DNA from: Microstegium vimineum | Taxonomy: Eukaryota; Streptophyta; Magnoliopsida; Poales; Poaceae | Direction of reading: 5' to 3' | Assembly (NCBI GenBank): GCA_022036555.1 | Contig: CM039122.1 | Location: 52,960,693 to 53,024,692, forward strand | DNA length: 64,000 nt | Position numbers and translations under genes: made by a program | The notes under the pieces: generated by a model | Seen by the model: only the letters and a program-made list of their open reading frames with translations | What the model was told of the DNA's origin: nothing | Databases searched by the model: none | Shown here: piece by piece, positions 25,015-34,903 of the stretch | Numbering within the stretch: the first letter of the stretch is position 1 | How the letters are laid out: each line of letters begins with the position of its first letter

Positions 25015-25314
25015 CAAGTTGAGTCAAGTCAGAGAAAATAGAAAAAAAGAGAAAGCCAACCAAAGCGCAACCAGAGTTCCCCGCGGGGTGGAGCGCTAAG
25101 AAAGAGAAAGCGTTATCGCTATAACGAAATGAGCAGCGGCTAGCACGCTAAGATAAACCACTTAGTTTAGGCTCCTGCTTAGTGGCGTGTGATTTCAACA
25201 CTATTCCAGAGGTATATGACAAAAATGGTGGGAGAGACCTCTATGTTCCTCAGCTTAAATCATTCTAAGATTGCTTACAATTCTGTCATCTATTTGACAT
25301 GAGGGCTAGAGGGT

Positions 25315-27921
25315 GGTCTTGGAGCAAGAAAAGTGTTGAGTCTAGGCGCATTATGGTACGACTGAGACTGAGTTGGGCAGGAGCAAGTGGTTGTGGTTTG
25401 CCAGACATGTCACAGGATCGGTCACAAGGCACATGTATGTCCTCAGCATCAACCTGCTCAGTGGGGACTACTTGAGAGCCGATCATCGACCCAAAGCTTG
25501 TAAGTGGTACCAATCAGAGATCATGGAAGGCTCAATCATGTGACAATAGAGAAAGCAATGGAATCACTTGAAGTTCTGCTAGGAAAGCTAGATGTAGAAG
25601 GAGCCCCAGCTATAGTCCTTTTTTACTCGGGTGCCACCTACTCATACATCTCTTCGAAGTTTGTGTTGCAACAACCTCTCCCTACCGAAGGACGAAGTAG
25701 ATCGTTGATCACTAGCTCTCCCATTGGAGATGTCAGCTGCACCCTAGAGTGTAAGAATATCAGGATCTTGATAGCAGGAGAAGAATTTCTTGCAGACTGA
25801 TAGTGTTGAAGTCAGATGGTGACATTGATGTGATATTGGGAATGGATTGGTTGACCAAACACAAGGGTTTGATATCTTGCTTCCCTAGATCAGTCAATCT
25901 AGAGCACCCAAGTGGCATGCGAGTGCAAGTTGATATTGAAGTCAGATCGGAGGATGAGAAGAAAGCTGAACTTCATGCTCTGACAGAGAAGACACTAGAG
26001 AGTATGCCAGTAGTCTGTGAGTATCCAGATGAGTTGCCAGGAATGCGACCTGATCGGGACATTGAGTTTGTGATTTACTTAGTTCCCGGAACTGGACCCA
26101 TAGCCAAGCGTCCATATAGAATGGCAGCCGATGAACTAGTAGAGCTCAAGAAGCAGTTGCAAGAGCTAACGGATAAGGGTTTTATCAGGCCTAGTGCATC
26201 ACCTTGGGGATCACCCGTTCTCTTTGTAAAGAAGAAAGATGGATCAATGTGCATGTGTGTTGATTACCGTAGTTTGAATGCGGTCACGATCAAGAACAAG
26301 TACCCATTGCCTCGCATTGATGACCTACTTGATCAATTGAGAAAGGCCAAGTACTTCTCCAAGATTGACTTGAGATCTGGCTACCATCAGATGAAGATCA
26401 AACCTGAAGATGTTGCAAAAACTGCTTTTGTCACCAGATATGGGCAATATGAGTTCATGGTAGTTTCTTTCGGGTTGACTAATGCACCCTCCTACTTCAT
26501 GAACATGATGAACAAGGTCTTCATGGAAGAATTAGACAAGTTTGTCGTAGTTTTCATTGACCACATCTTGATCTATTCAGAAACAGCTGACGAACATGAG
26601 TTGCACCTCAGAGTTGTACTTGAGAAGCTAAGGCAGAATCAGTTGTATGTCAAGTTCGAGAAATGCGAGTTCTGGCTTGAGAGGGTTGCTTTCCTTGGGC
26701 ATGTGTTGACAGCAGATGGTGTTGCAGTAGACCCCGCCAAGATTGAGGCAGTCTCAGAATGGAAGCAACCTCAGAATGCCACCGACATCAGGAGTTTCCT
26801 AGGATTGGCTGGATATTATCGCCGATTCATTGAGAACTTTTCCAAGATCGCGAAGCCAATGACAGAGCTACTACAGAAGAATGCTCCATTTGTTTGGAAT
26901 GAGGCACGTGAGAAGAGCTTCCAAGAGCTTAAGAGAAGACTCACGACCACTCCAATCCTTGCCTTACTCGATATTCATCAGAATTTCATGGTATATTGTG
27001 ATGCTTCCAAGCAAGGGTTAGGATGTGTTCTCATGCAGAATGACAGAGTGATCGCGTATGCTTCACGACAGCTAAGAGATCACGAGAAGAACTACCCCAC
27101 ACATGATCTTGAGTTAGCTACAGTTGTTCATGCTCTCAAGATTTGGAGACACTACTTGATCAGCGACAAGTGTGACATCTACACCGATCACAAGAGTCTC
27201 AAGTATTTCTTCACGCAGAATGAGTTGAATATGAGACAACGAAGATGGTTAGAATTGATCAAAGATTATGATCTAGAGATTCATTACCATCCTGGTAAAG
27301 CAAATGTTGTGGCAGATGCCTTGAGCAGAAAGGGCTATTGCAGCAGTCTCGTCACTAGAGAGCGATTGCCTGAGTTACATGAAGAACTGGAAAAGCTGAG
27401 ATTGGAAGCGCACTGGCCACCTTCATACACTCCAAGTCACCTATACTCTCAAAGATCAGATTCGAAAAGCCCAGAAGAAGTGCCCGAAAATCAAGATGAT
27501 CAAGGCCTCTATGAAGACGGGTCACCACCAAGACTACAGAGTTGATGAACAAGGAACCCTGTGGCTGAAACAGAGGATATGCGTTCCCCAGGATCAGCAG
27601 ATTCGAGATGCTATCTTATCAGAGGCACATAACTCGAAGTACTCAATCCACCCTGGATGTACCAAGATGTATTGTGACCTTAGAAGCATATTTTGGTGGA
27701 AGTCTATGAAGGCTGACATAGCTTCATATGTGGCACATTGTGATATCTGCCAAAGAGTGAAAGCTGAACATCAGAGACCCGCTGGATTACTCCAACCCTT
27801 GGATATTCCGGTATGGAAGTGGGATGATATCAGTATGGACTTCGTAGTCGGGCTTCCCCGCAGTCAGAAGGGACATGACTCGATTTGGGTAATTGTAGAT
27901 CGTTTGACCAAAGTGGCAGAT
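25315..27921 (+). pseudogene. Ty3/gypsy pol (Tekay/Del-type chromovirus), inactive
   Basis: A CCHC zinc knuckle (CQTCHRIGHKAHVC, 25399-25440) remains from gag. Protease follows at 25504-25800, but its active-site Asp is Tyr (LFYSGATYS). A frameshift at about 25800 leads into RT and RNase H (25803-27545). The RT palm motif reads VVFIDHILIY, where the second catalytic Asp is His. RNase H has VYCDASKQGLG and TDHKSL. A second shift at about 27420-27500 leads to integrase with its H-H-C-C finger (CDICQRVK) and the start of the core (VDRLTK). Gag capsid and the left LTR of this family are missing, replaced by mitochondrial DNA. Confidence 0.88.
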
Positions 27922-28576
27922 TCTTTATCGAGAAAGGTTAGGCCTAAAGAAGTGGATACATGCGCGGCCATAAGCATAGTGGTGCCCGAGTGGGTTCAGG
28001 AGGTTCTAAATAGCAACGAAATGGCCTTGAAAGTTAAATAAAGAGGAGCTTGAGAAAGTGAAGGACAAGTCGGCTGAATGGCAAGAAAAAAGATGGACTA
28101 CTCATGAAAGGAACTAGACTGTATGTGGGAATTGGAAATGAACTTAGGGGTCAAATTGTCTGGGAAGTGCATGGGAGCTGGGGGACATTCCGACATTTTG
28201 GCTACGTACCAACGACTAAAAATAAGTTTGTTCTGGGATGAAACAAGATGTGTACAAATGGGTCAAGCATTGCGAAGTCTGTCAAATCAACAAAGGTGAA
28301 AATGTGAAATATCTAGGTTTGCTTCAACCTTTACCCCTGCCAGTAAGCATTTGGAGCCACATTACAATGGACTTTATAGAAGGATTACCGAGATCAGAAG
28401 GAAAGAGTGTGGTAATAGTAGATAGACTGACTAAATATGCCCACTTCATTCCATTAAGCCACCCCTACACAGCACCCCAAGTTGCCAAGGTGTTCCTATA
28501 CAATATCCATAAGCTACACGGGCTGCCCGAGAGCATAGTCACTGATAGAGATAAGATTTGCACAAGTCAATTCTAG
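27918..28576 (+). pseudogene. second gypsy family: RNase H end and integrase fragment
   Basis: Right after VDRLTKVA of the first integrase the frame continues ADSLSRK and then CAAISIVVPEWVQEV, which is the end of an RNase H domain, not more integrase. After frame breaks (28041 and about 28100-28238), a second, different integrase follows (28238-28576): HCEVCQINKGE zinc-finger cysteines, then TMDFIEGLPRSEG and VTDRDKICTSQF, ending at a stop. The order RH-IN-RH-IN means two related elements were joined. Confidence 0.78.
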
Positions 28577-28670
28577 AGAGAGCTATTCAAGTTACTTGGT
28601 ACCTCACTCAAATTCACCACTGCCCTTGTGAGCATAGTAAAAAACGAAAGAAAAAGACGCGAGAACCCGC

Positions 28671-28753
28671 GAGTTGAGTTAGGCCCAAGGCATAGATATG
28701 TTGTGGGCTCCAGTGGACCTGGGCCCGAGGGGCGCTCGCTGCGCACCCTAACA
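28671..28753 (+). repeat. truncated right LTR of the composite element
   Basis: GAGTTGAGTTAGGCCCAAGG and the next 45 bases repeat 13652-13716, then the end is GCACCCTAACA followed by target duplication TCCAC. The first about 90 bases of the LTR are missing. Identity to the left copy over the shared part is about 85 percent by eye. Confidence 0.6.
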
Positions 28754-28771
28754 TCCACGCTGCTGCAGTTC

Positions 28772-31616
28772 TGTCACACCCAATTTTTAAGAATAAAATT
28801 GAATGCGAATAACTCATGTGTGCCCAGAGATCAATCACACACATAAGCCGACAAATCTTTAAATAGTACCATCACTGAGTGCTTATTACATAACGAATAA
28901 TATTCTTAAACATAACAGCGGAAATAAAGATAACTCTCGCGACGAAGCTCCACTTCACAGGGAACGCCGACTGGTTGACCACTAGCCTAGTACTCCTCAC
29001 GGTAGTCTTCATAGCCATCTGATGAGGATGATAAAGCAAGGGTGAGCACTTAAAGTACTCAGCAAGAGTAACATAGGGTTATGAAGCTCAAAGGCTGACA
29101 CTGTCTGAACTGCGGTTGCTTTTAGCTTGGTCAAGTTTTACCAACACTTAGCTTTAGTTATGCAAAACCCAATTAATAACCACATGTTAAGATTAATAAT
29201 CAACATTAACAATTAAACAACATGATCATCTACACTGTGAGTTTTCTAGGCCGCTCGTGACCGTGAGCACGGCTATCATGATAGATTTACACTCTGCAGA
29301 GGTTACGCACTTTACCCACAAGCCGTGTAGCCCATATGCCCGGGTTTATAACTCCCAAAACACTGCCAAGGTGAGCGGGCAGGGTACAGTATGAAGTCTT
29401 TCAAAAGTCTTCCCAACATGTCGACAGACCCTACGGACCCAAGGGCAAGGGGTATGTAAAGCCCCTACTCGATGGTACCTTTCGAAGCGGTATCCACCCT
29501 AGGCCATGCCCTACAACCAGCTCGGCAATGGTGCCTTTCACGAACTGCCAACATGCCGGTACGAATCTCCATACTTGACTAAAGCCAGAGCCATATAGCA
29601 CTCATGGTTGCATTATTATCCCAGCTTTTGCCCTACAGTGGGGTCCTATTCCATGTTGCTATAAAAGTCAATTTTATCTCGTTGTTGCATATATCATTAG
29701 TCAAGATTCTTTCTCATAATTCATAAAGCATAGCAGATCTGTCCATATGCAAAAGTATCCCAAGGTGACAAGGTACAGGGTAACAAGCTATGGTAAAGAT
29801 CTAAATAGGAATCAATTGAGACACATGCAATCATGACTAGGTGAATTAAGGTGAATAGGTAACAAGGATGATCCCATGTTAAACTTGCCTTGATCACAGA
29901 ACTCCTGGGGCTCCTGAACTTCTGCAAAGAACTCTGGAACACCGAAAATCTCACCGGCTGTACACGATCAACATCACCACGCAATCATCCGAACAATCAT
30001 GCACGAAGCAATAAAGATTTAATTAGAACATTACACCATAAACAATAAAGAGGTTTTAAAAAGATTAAAAAAACAGAGCTAAACTATACTACGATCACAA
30101 AGACGCGAAGTTCACGCTAAACGGATCTAAAACGAATAAACTAGGGATTAAACAAGATTTTAAAGAGAAAGATTAAGGCATTAAAAGAATTAATCTAATC
30201 TTGAATTTCAAAAGGGATTAACATAGATGAAATCTATACTACTGGATAGAGCATAAAATTACGGATCTAACGCAACTTGAACGGATCGATTTAGATTAAG
30301 AACGAGCAAATTATAAGCACTTAAAGATCAGTGACAAATCTGTAAATAGGGATTTTCATTTATTTTCAAAATAAAAACAGATCTAAAAAGGAATACGCTT
30401 TCTAGAGGGAGAAGCGTAGAGCTGAGGGGCGCCATAGGACTGCGGGTTGAGGGCCAGAAACCCGAGGGTTTCTTTAGCAAAAGTGACACGCGAAGGGGGT
30501 ATCGGTGGATCTGATCCGTTGGATCTGGAGCCGATGGCTCAGATTAGATGGGGGAGGGAGAGGTGGCGCTGCTGCCGGAGTAGAGGCCCAGGGCGGCGGC
30601 GCCATGGCTGGCCGAGCCCGAGCTCGCCGGTGGAGGTCGATCGGGGGCTCTGGTGCCCGGTTTTCCAATCCGGGAACACCGGGAGAAAGAGGAGAGGGAG
30701 GCGAACTCACCTGGGAGCTCGGTGGGACTCGGGGACGGACGAGGGTGGCGGCCGGCGTGGAACAGCGGCGTTGGGCTCCTGTACACGGCGGCGCGGTCAA
30801 CCAGAGCGCAAAAGACGGAAAAGAAAGGGGGAGGAGGCGTTCCGCGGGCTTGCGAAGCCGAAGCGAAGCTCGGGAACTTACGGTGGCCGGAGGTGCGCGA
30901 ACGGCGGCGTGCTCTTTCGGCGCTCTGTTGCCGCTCTTCGAGGCAGGGCGAGGCGAGAGAGGATGGGGAGGCGGTGCGGGGTCGGTTCCTACTTAAAGGG
31001 GGCCGAGGGGGAGTCCCACGCGGAGACGACGTGTGGGCTGCGCGGAGAGGCGGCGCGGCGGTTGCGCGGAGTCGGCGGCGAGCGCGGAGTCCGGTGCGGA
31101 CTCGACCGAGGTAGGAGACGGGCTGACGTGCGGGCCCAGGCCGTCAGCGGCTCAAAGGAGGAAGGGGAGGGACTGACGCGCGGGGCCGCTGCGTCAGAGA
31201 GAGAGAAAGGGGAGAGGCGGCGGCTACGCGGGCCTGCGGGGCGAGCTGGGCCGCGGGTGAAGGAAGCCGGCCCAAGCGGAAGAAGGGAAGGGAGAGGGGG
31301 CTGGGTGGCTGGCTGGGCCGAAAGCAGAGAGAGGGTTTTCCATTTTTCTTTTATTTTCTTTTTGCTTTCCAAAAAGATTTTCCAAAAGAAATTTTAAAAG
31401 GGTTTTGAAATCTTTTCTTTGAGTTTTATAAACCAAGAACACAAGAAAATGCAACAGCATGAGATGCACAACATGTTGAACCCTAATATGACATATTTAT
31501 TTTAATTCTGTTTAATTAATTCTATGATCACAACCAATGCTCGAATTAAATCAAATTAAAGCAAATTTAATTTAAATTCAACCCTAATTTGCTAAGTCAA
31601 AATTTAAGGTGTTACA
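28772..31616 (-). mobile_element. solo LTR, Ty3/gypsy type, with TSD AGTTC
   Basis: The element runs from TGTCACACCC to GGTGTTACA and is flanked by AGTTC on both sides (28767-28771 and 31617-31621). Read on the minus strand it starts TGTAACACC and ends GGGTGTGACA, the usual terminal words of Tekay/Del-like LTRs. It has no internal coding region, so it is a solo LTR left by recombination between two LTRs. A very GC-rich part at 30420-31320 gives long chance frames on both strands. It lies 8 bp from the target duplication of the composite element. Confidence 0.85.
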
Positions 31617-33319
31617 AGTTCCTTTCGCTCGCCAGTCGCCACTGCCCGTCGATCGGCAAACAACAGGAGGCCCATCAGTCAGGTCAGAAACTAAGCTGGC
31701 TAGCTAGGTTGTTAGCGCTGAGTGATAAGCTAGCTTAAGTATAAGCAGAATGGGTTAACAGCCAGCCATAGACGAATGAACGAATTGAAAGTGAAGGTGG
31801 AGGTGGTGGGCGAGCGCGAGGGGAAAGGGAATGAAGAAATCCAAATGCTACTCGGCGACGAGTCCCTTTGCGTCTTTGAAAAGCGCACTCGAGTATCGCT
31901 GACGCCGATGCTGATTGTGATGCAATGCAATGCAGTGCAGTGCAGTGCACCTGGTTCTGGCGACGACGGTGCTTGGTGACTTGACAGAGGAAAGCGGAGG
32001 CTAAAGAGTCTCTAAGAATTTTATCCAAATTCAGTAGACATTTTATTTACAAGAATAATAAGTTATAAAAAATGAAAAATTGAGAAAAGTTTCCTGCCTT
32101 AAGGAGCCTAAATTAAAATCTGATTGGGCGGGGTTGTTGTTCCAATTGCTTCGTTTGGATGAATGGATCCCAAGGTGCTGTACTGCTGTTGATCATGCAT
32201 CGGTGTTATCATTGGCTCTTAGAATTTACTATCAAATTAGCTAGTCCTCCTATACATAATACTACATGCTAATGAACAATGATGATGATGCTGCATAGGG
32301 CACTAGACCGGGAACCGCGTACTAATCGTGACCATACGTATATAAAAATCTCTGGTGTTGGTTCAGTCATCAAGAGAAACAGATGAGGGGAGTATCTTGT
32401 GTACGTATTCGAAATGCTCGAGAACATGCCGCGACCTTTTGGTGCGCCGAAATGCAACTTGAATTTTGCCTCCTTGTTCGGCGGTGAGGAGACCCACCAA
32501 CTTCGCCGCGTAGCTGGCTAATTGCAACCCTGGTTGTTTGAGTATTTTCGCCATGACAAGACACTGTTTATCTAACTCCTGAGAAGAAAAAAATTAAAGT
32601 AAACCCCTCTTCCTATCTTCTTGTGAGTTCTTTAATCTTCTGTTGACTTGTAATAGTCAATAAACTTACATCATTTTTTAAATACAAGCTGTGTACAGTA
32701 TACAAGAGCAGTTTAGCTAGCTAGGTCAATATACGTGTCTTGCTTAGCATTATATTTTCCAACGCATGTATCCCGTGCAAGCTGCAGCAGGCTCCAAATG
32801 ATTCTCTTTTCAGTATGCTAGCCAAAGTCACCTCACTGGAACATCATTTTATTCAAATGTATCCGCCGGCACCCATTAATAGCTATTGCCATCTCAAAAG
32901 AAAGTAGGATTCCCTAGCAAATCTTATTTGTTGTTTATTAATTCAAAGTAGAATGCTCCCTTCAGTCATCAACACATGACGTTAGATATTAGAACAAGTA
33001 AGGGCTTGTTTGATGACCCTGGCTTTGGTTCCATAGATGTATTTCTTTCATAGAAGATTGATGAAGCTACATTTTTACGGACTATAGTTGCATGCATCCA
33101 TCCGCAACATCCAGATAAGCACAGTTTCTTTCAGCTGTCCAATCCAGTTTTTAGTCATGAAAGTGATTTCGATGCCAGCTGCATTATCAGCCAAAATTTG
33201 GAAGTCGGGACAAAACATTAGCTGCACTGTCACTCTGTCGGAGCAATTGATCTTGGTGCATAATTTGCGTATAAACACAAAAAGGAGAAACCAAATTCGA
33301 TGCTCCAGTCCTGGAAGTG

Positions 33320-33489
33320 GAAGAGCTTGTTTTCTGCTTCGACTGAAACAAGGCTTATCGTGATCTTTATTGATTGATAATTACCGGCATGCCACCCAAT
33401 TTTAGAACTTTTGGAATTTTAATCGTTTTTTCTACCAGCTGAACAGAGTCATAAGTCTTATTTCAATCAAAGCAGAAAACAAGCTCTTC
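33320..33489. repeat. 39-bp near-perfect inverted repeat (possible small-RNA hairpin or MITE)
   Basis: The arm 33320-33358 (starting GAAGAGCTTGTTTTCTGCTT) matches the reverse complement of 33451-33489 at 35 of 39 positions, with the first 20 perfect and a loop of about 92 nt. All four differences are transitions; in a minus-strand transcript three become G:U pairs. No known miRNA sequence was recognised and no target duplication is obvious. Confidence 0.6.
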
Positions 33490-34068
33490 TAAATTCGTTG
33501 GTATAGAAAATTAGGTACATGCATGTTTCTAAATTACCTAATTCAATTATTATTAATATATTAAAAATGGTTAAAATAAACATACATATATAGTGTGCCA
33601 TCATGTAGTTTAAGTATATATTCATCCTATGACTATGTGGGATAAACATATATGGTATGCTTTAGCAACTATAAAAAAATATTTTCGTAATGACTCATTT
33701 AATGAATGATACTAATAAATTGTTAAAAATTATGTTGATATCCATGACATATAATTTACATAAATTGTCACTCTAGATAATTTTCAACATTTTAATTAAA
33801 ATATCTGACATCTATATTGATATATAATTGTAACTCTATATTTTATATATAATAAAGTATATTGCAAACATCTAATTCTTTGATAAGAAAATAAACCGAA
33901 CATCTAGAAAAGAGGGAGAGGTTAAAGCTGACCAAACGTGGCTTTTAACTTCATGGTCCTTGATGTTCTTTCGAAGTAAACGAAGATTATAATGCTTAAT
34001 AAATATTTATAATCTCCTAAGTATATTGATTGTATCATATGCTCAAAGCATACTTGTAGCGCGCGCGC

Positions 34069-34093
34069 GGGGGGGGGGGGGGGGGGGGGGGGG
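34069..34093. repeat. 25-base G homopolymer after (GC)n
   Basis: GCGCGCGCG followed by 25 uninterrupted G. It can form G-quadruplexes and is a likely spot for length errors in sequencing. Confidence 0.95.
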
Positions 34094-34903
34094 CGCTGCT
34101 TCTGCTTTGTTTCAGCATGCAGAAAGTTCCCCAGTTTCACCATGTGGGAGCAGAGCTCCATCCAAGCTTTTTCTATACTGGTGAAGGAGCACAAATAAAC
34201 ATCAAGCACCGCGAGGGCGAATCGAATTCGCGAGATGTGGAAGCGTCACCTCGTCGCAGAAAGAGAGCAAAATTCAGCCTTTGGCGAGTGGGCGCGGAAG
34301 AAGAAAAAAAAGGAGTGATAAACACAATAACACTTTTCCCTCTCTTGGCTTCCTTTCGCTGCTTTTTCCTGACGGTCCACTTCGATGGCCGGCGGCAAAA
34401 AGGAGAAAACGTCAAGGGAAGAACCGAAGAAGAGACGATACGGAACGGAAGAGAGAACCATTTGCGGGGCCCGCCAGCCGACCTGCTTCCCGCACAGGCC
34501 ACACGGGGTGGCCACGGAATTGTTGCCGCTTGATCCAAAGATCCGAATTGAAGATGGACTTTGCGACGGGGAGGGGAAGATTAGATTATATTCCGGGAGG
34601 CGGGCGTTGTTGCTGTTGATGAGACGTGACGAAATTTGGAATAAACGCTTTCCATGTGAGATTTTGATTGGTTTGCCAAGCCGAGCGGGGGTATAATCTC
34701 GATCGATCCGTCCGCTTTGTACAGGAGATGTTTGTATACTGGTGTTTCTTGCACGCTAACATTTCCACTGAGAGAATAAGCTTTTCCTGACAAGGACGTG
34801 CCGTGACCGTGATATAATGCACTTCAAATTGTCTTAAGAAACCGTGTGATATATAAAGATCTATTTCTTTTATCTGTTATCTTAGTAAAAAAATTTAGGT
34901 TCC

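Larger units (their letters stand above)
13870..25190. other. nuclear copy of mitochondrial DNA (NUMT), about 11 kb
   Basis: Composition and style change here to plant-mitochondrial DNA. The segment contains nad2 exons 5, 4 and 3 in order on the minus strand, with complete group II introns between them and a domain V before exon 3, then a trnM-CAU. The nad2 codons still carry the genomic Ser/Pro/His-type residues that mitochondria normally change by C-to-U editing, and the introns are present, so the source was DNA and not spliced RNA. The part from 13870 to about 19100 has no mitochondrial gene that I recognise; it is assigned by style and continuity only, and it includes a nuclear-type GDSL fragment. 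The left and right limits are estimates. Confidence 0.7.
13558..28758. mobile_element. composite LTR insertion carrying mitochondrial DNA (TSD TCCAC)
   Basis: TCCAC at 13558-13562 is followed by TGTTGGGTTTAGTCCCACAT (an LTR start). At the far end, CCTAACA closes at 28753 and TCCAC repeats at 28754-28758. The outer bases are thus TG...CA with near-inverted TGTTGGG/CCTAACA ends and an exact 5-bp duplication, as expected from one LTR-element integration. The right end (28671-28753) repeats about 65 bp of the left LTR (13654-13716: GTTGAGTTAGGCCCAAGGCA and following). Between them lie about 11 kb of mitochondrial-type DNA and a decayed gypsy pol. The termini and the shared LTR segment are seen directly; how the mitochondrial DNA got in is inference. 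Confidence 0.65.
31617..34890. other. intergenic region, no gene recognised
   Basis: Mostly AT-rich spacer. It contains a TGCAATGCAATGCAGTGCAG short repeat (about 31920-31948), an inverted repeat at 33320-33489 (listed separately), a 25-base G run at 34069-34093 and an unremarkable GC-richer block at 34180-34720. Frames here (for example 34117-34533) have no domain or homologue I recognise. Confidence 0.4.

Noticed and set aside
30447..31397. 316-residue open frame
   Set aside because: It lies inside a solo LTR, is Arg/Gly-rich from GC composition, is open on both strands and has no domain.
32279..32297. TGATGATGCTGCAT, matching the 3' part of miR172
   Set aside because: The first seven bases do not match miR172, and no star arm or foldback was found nearby.
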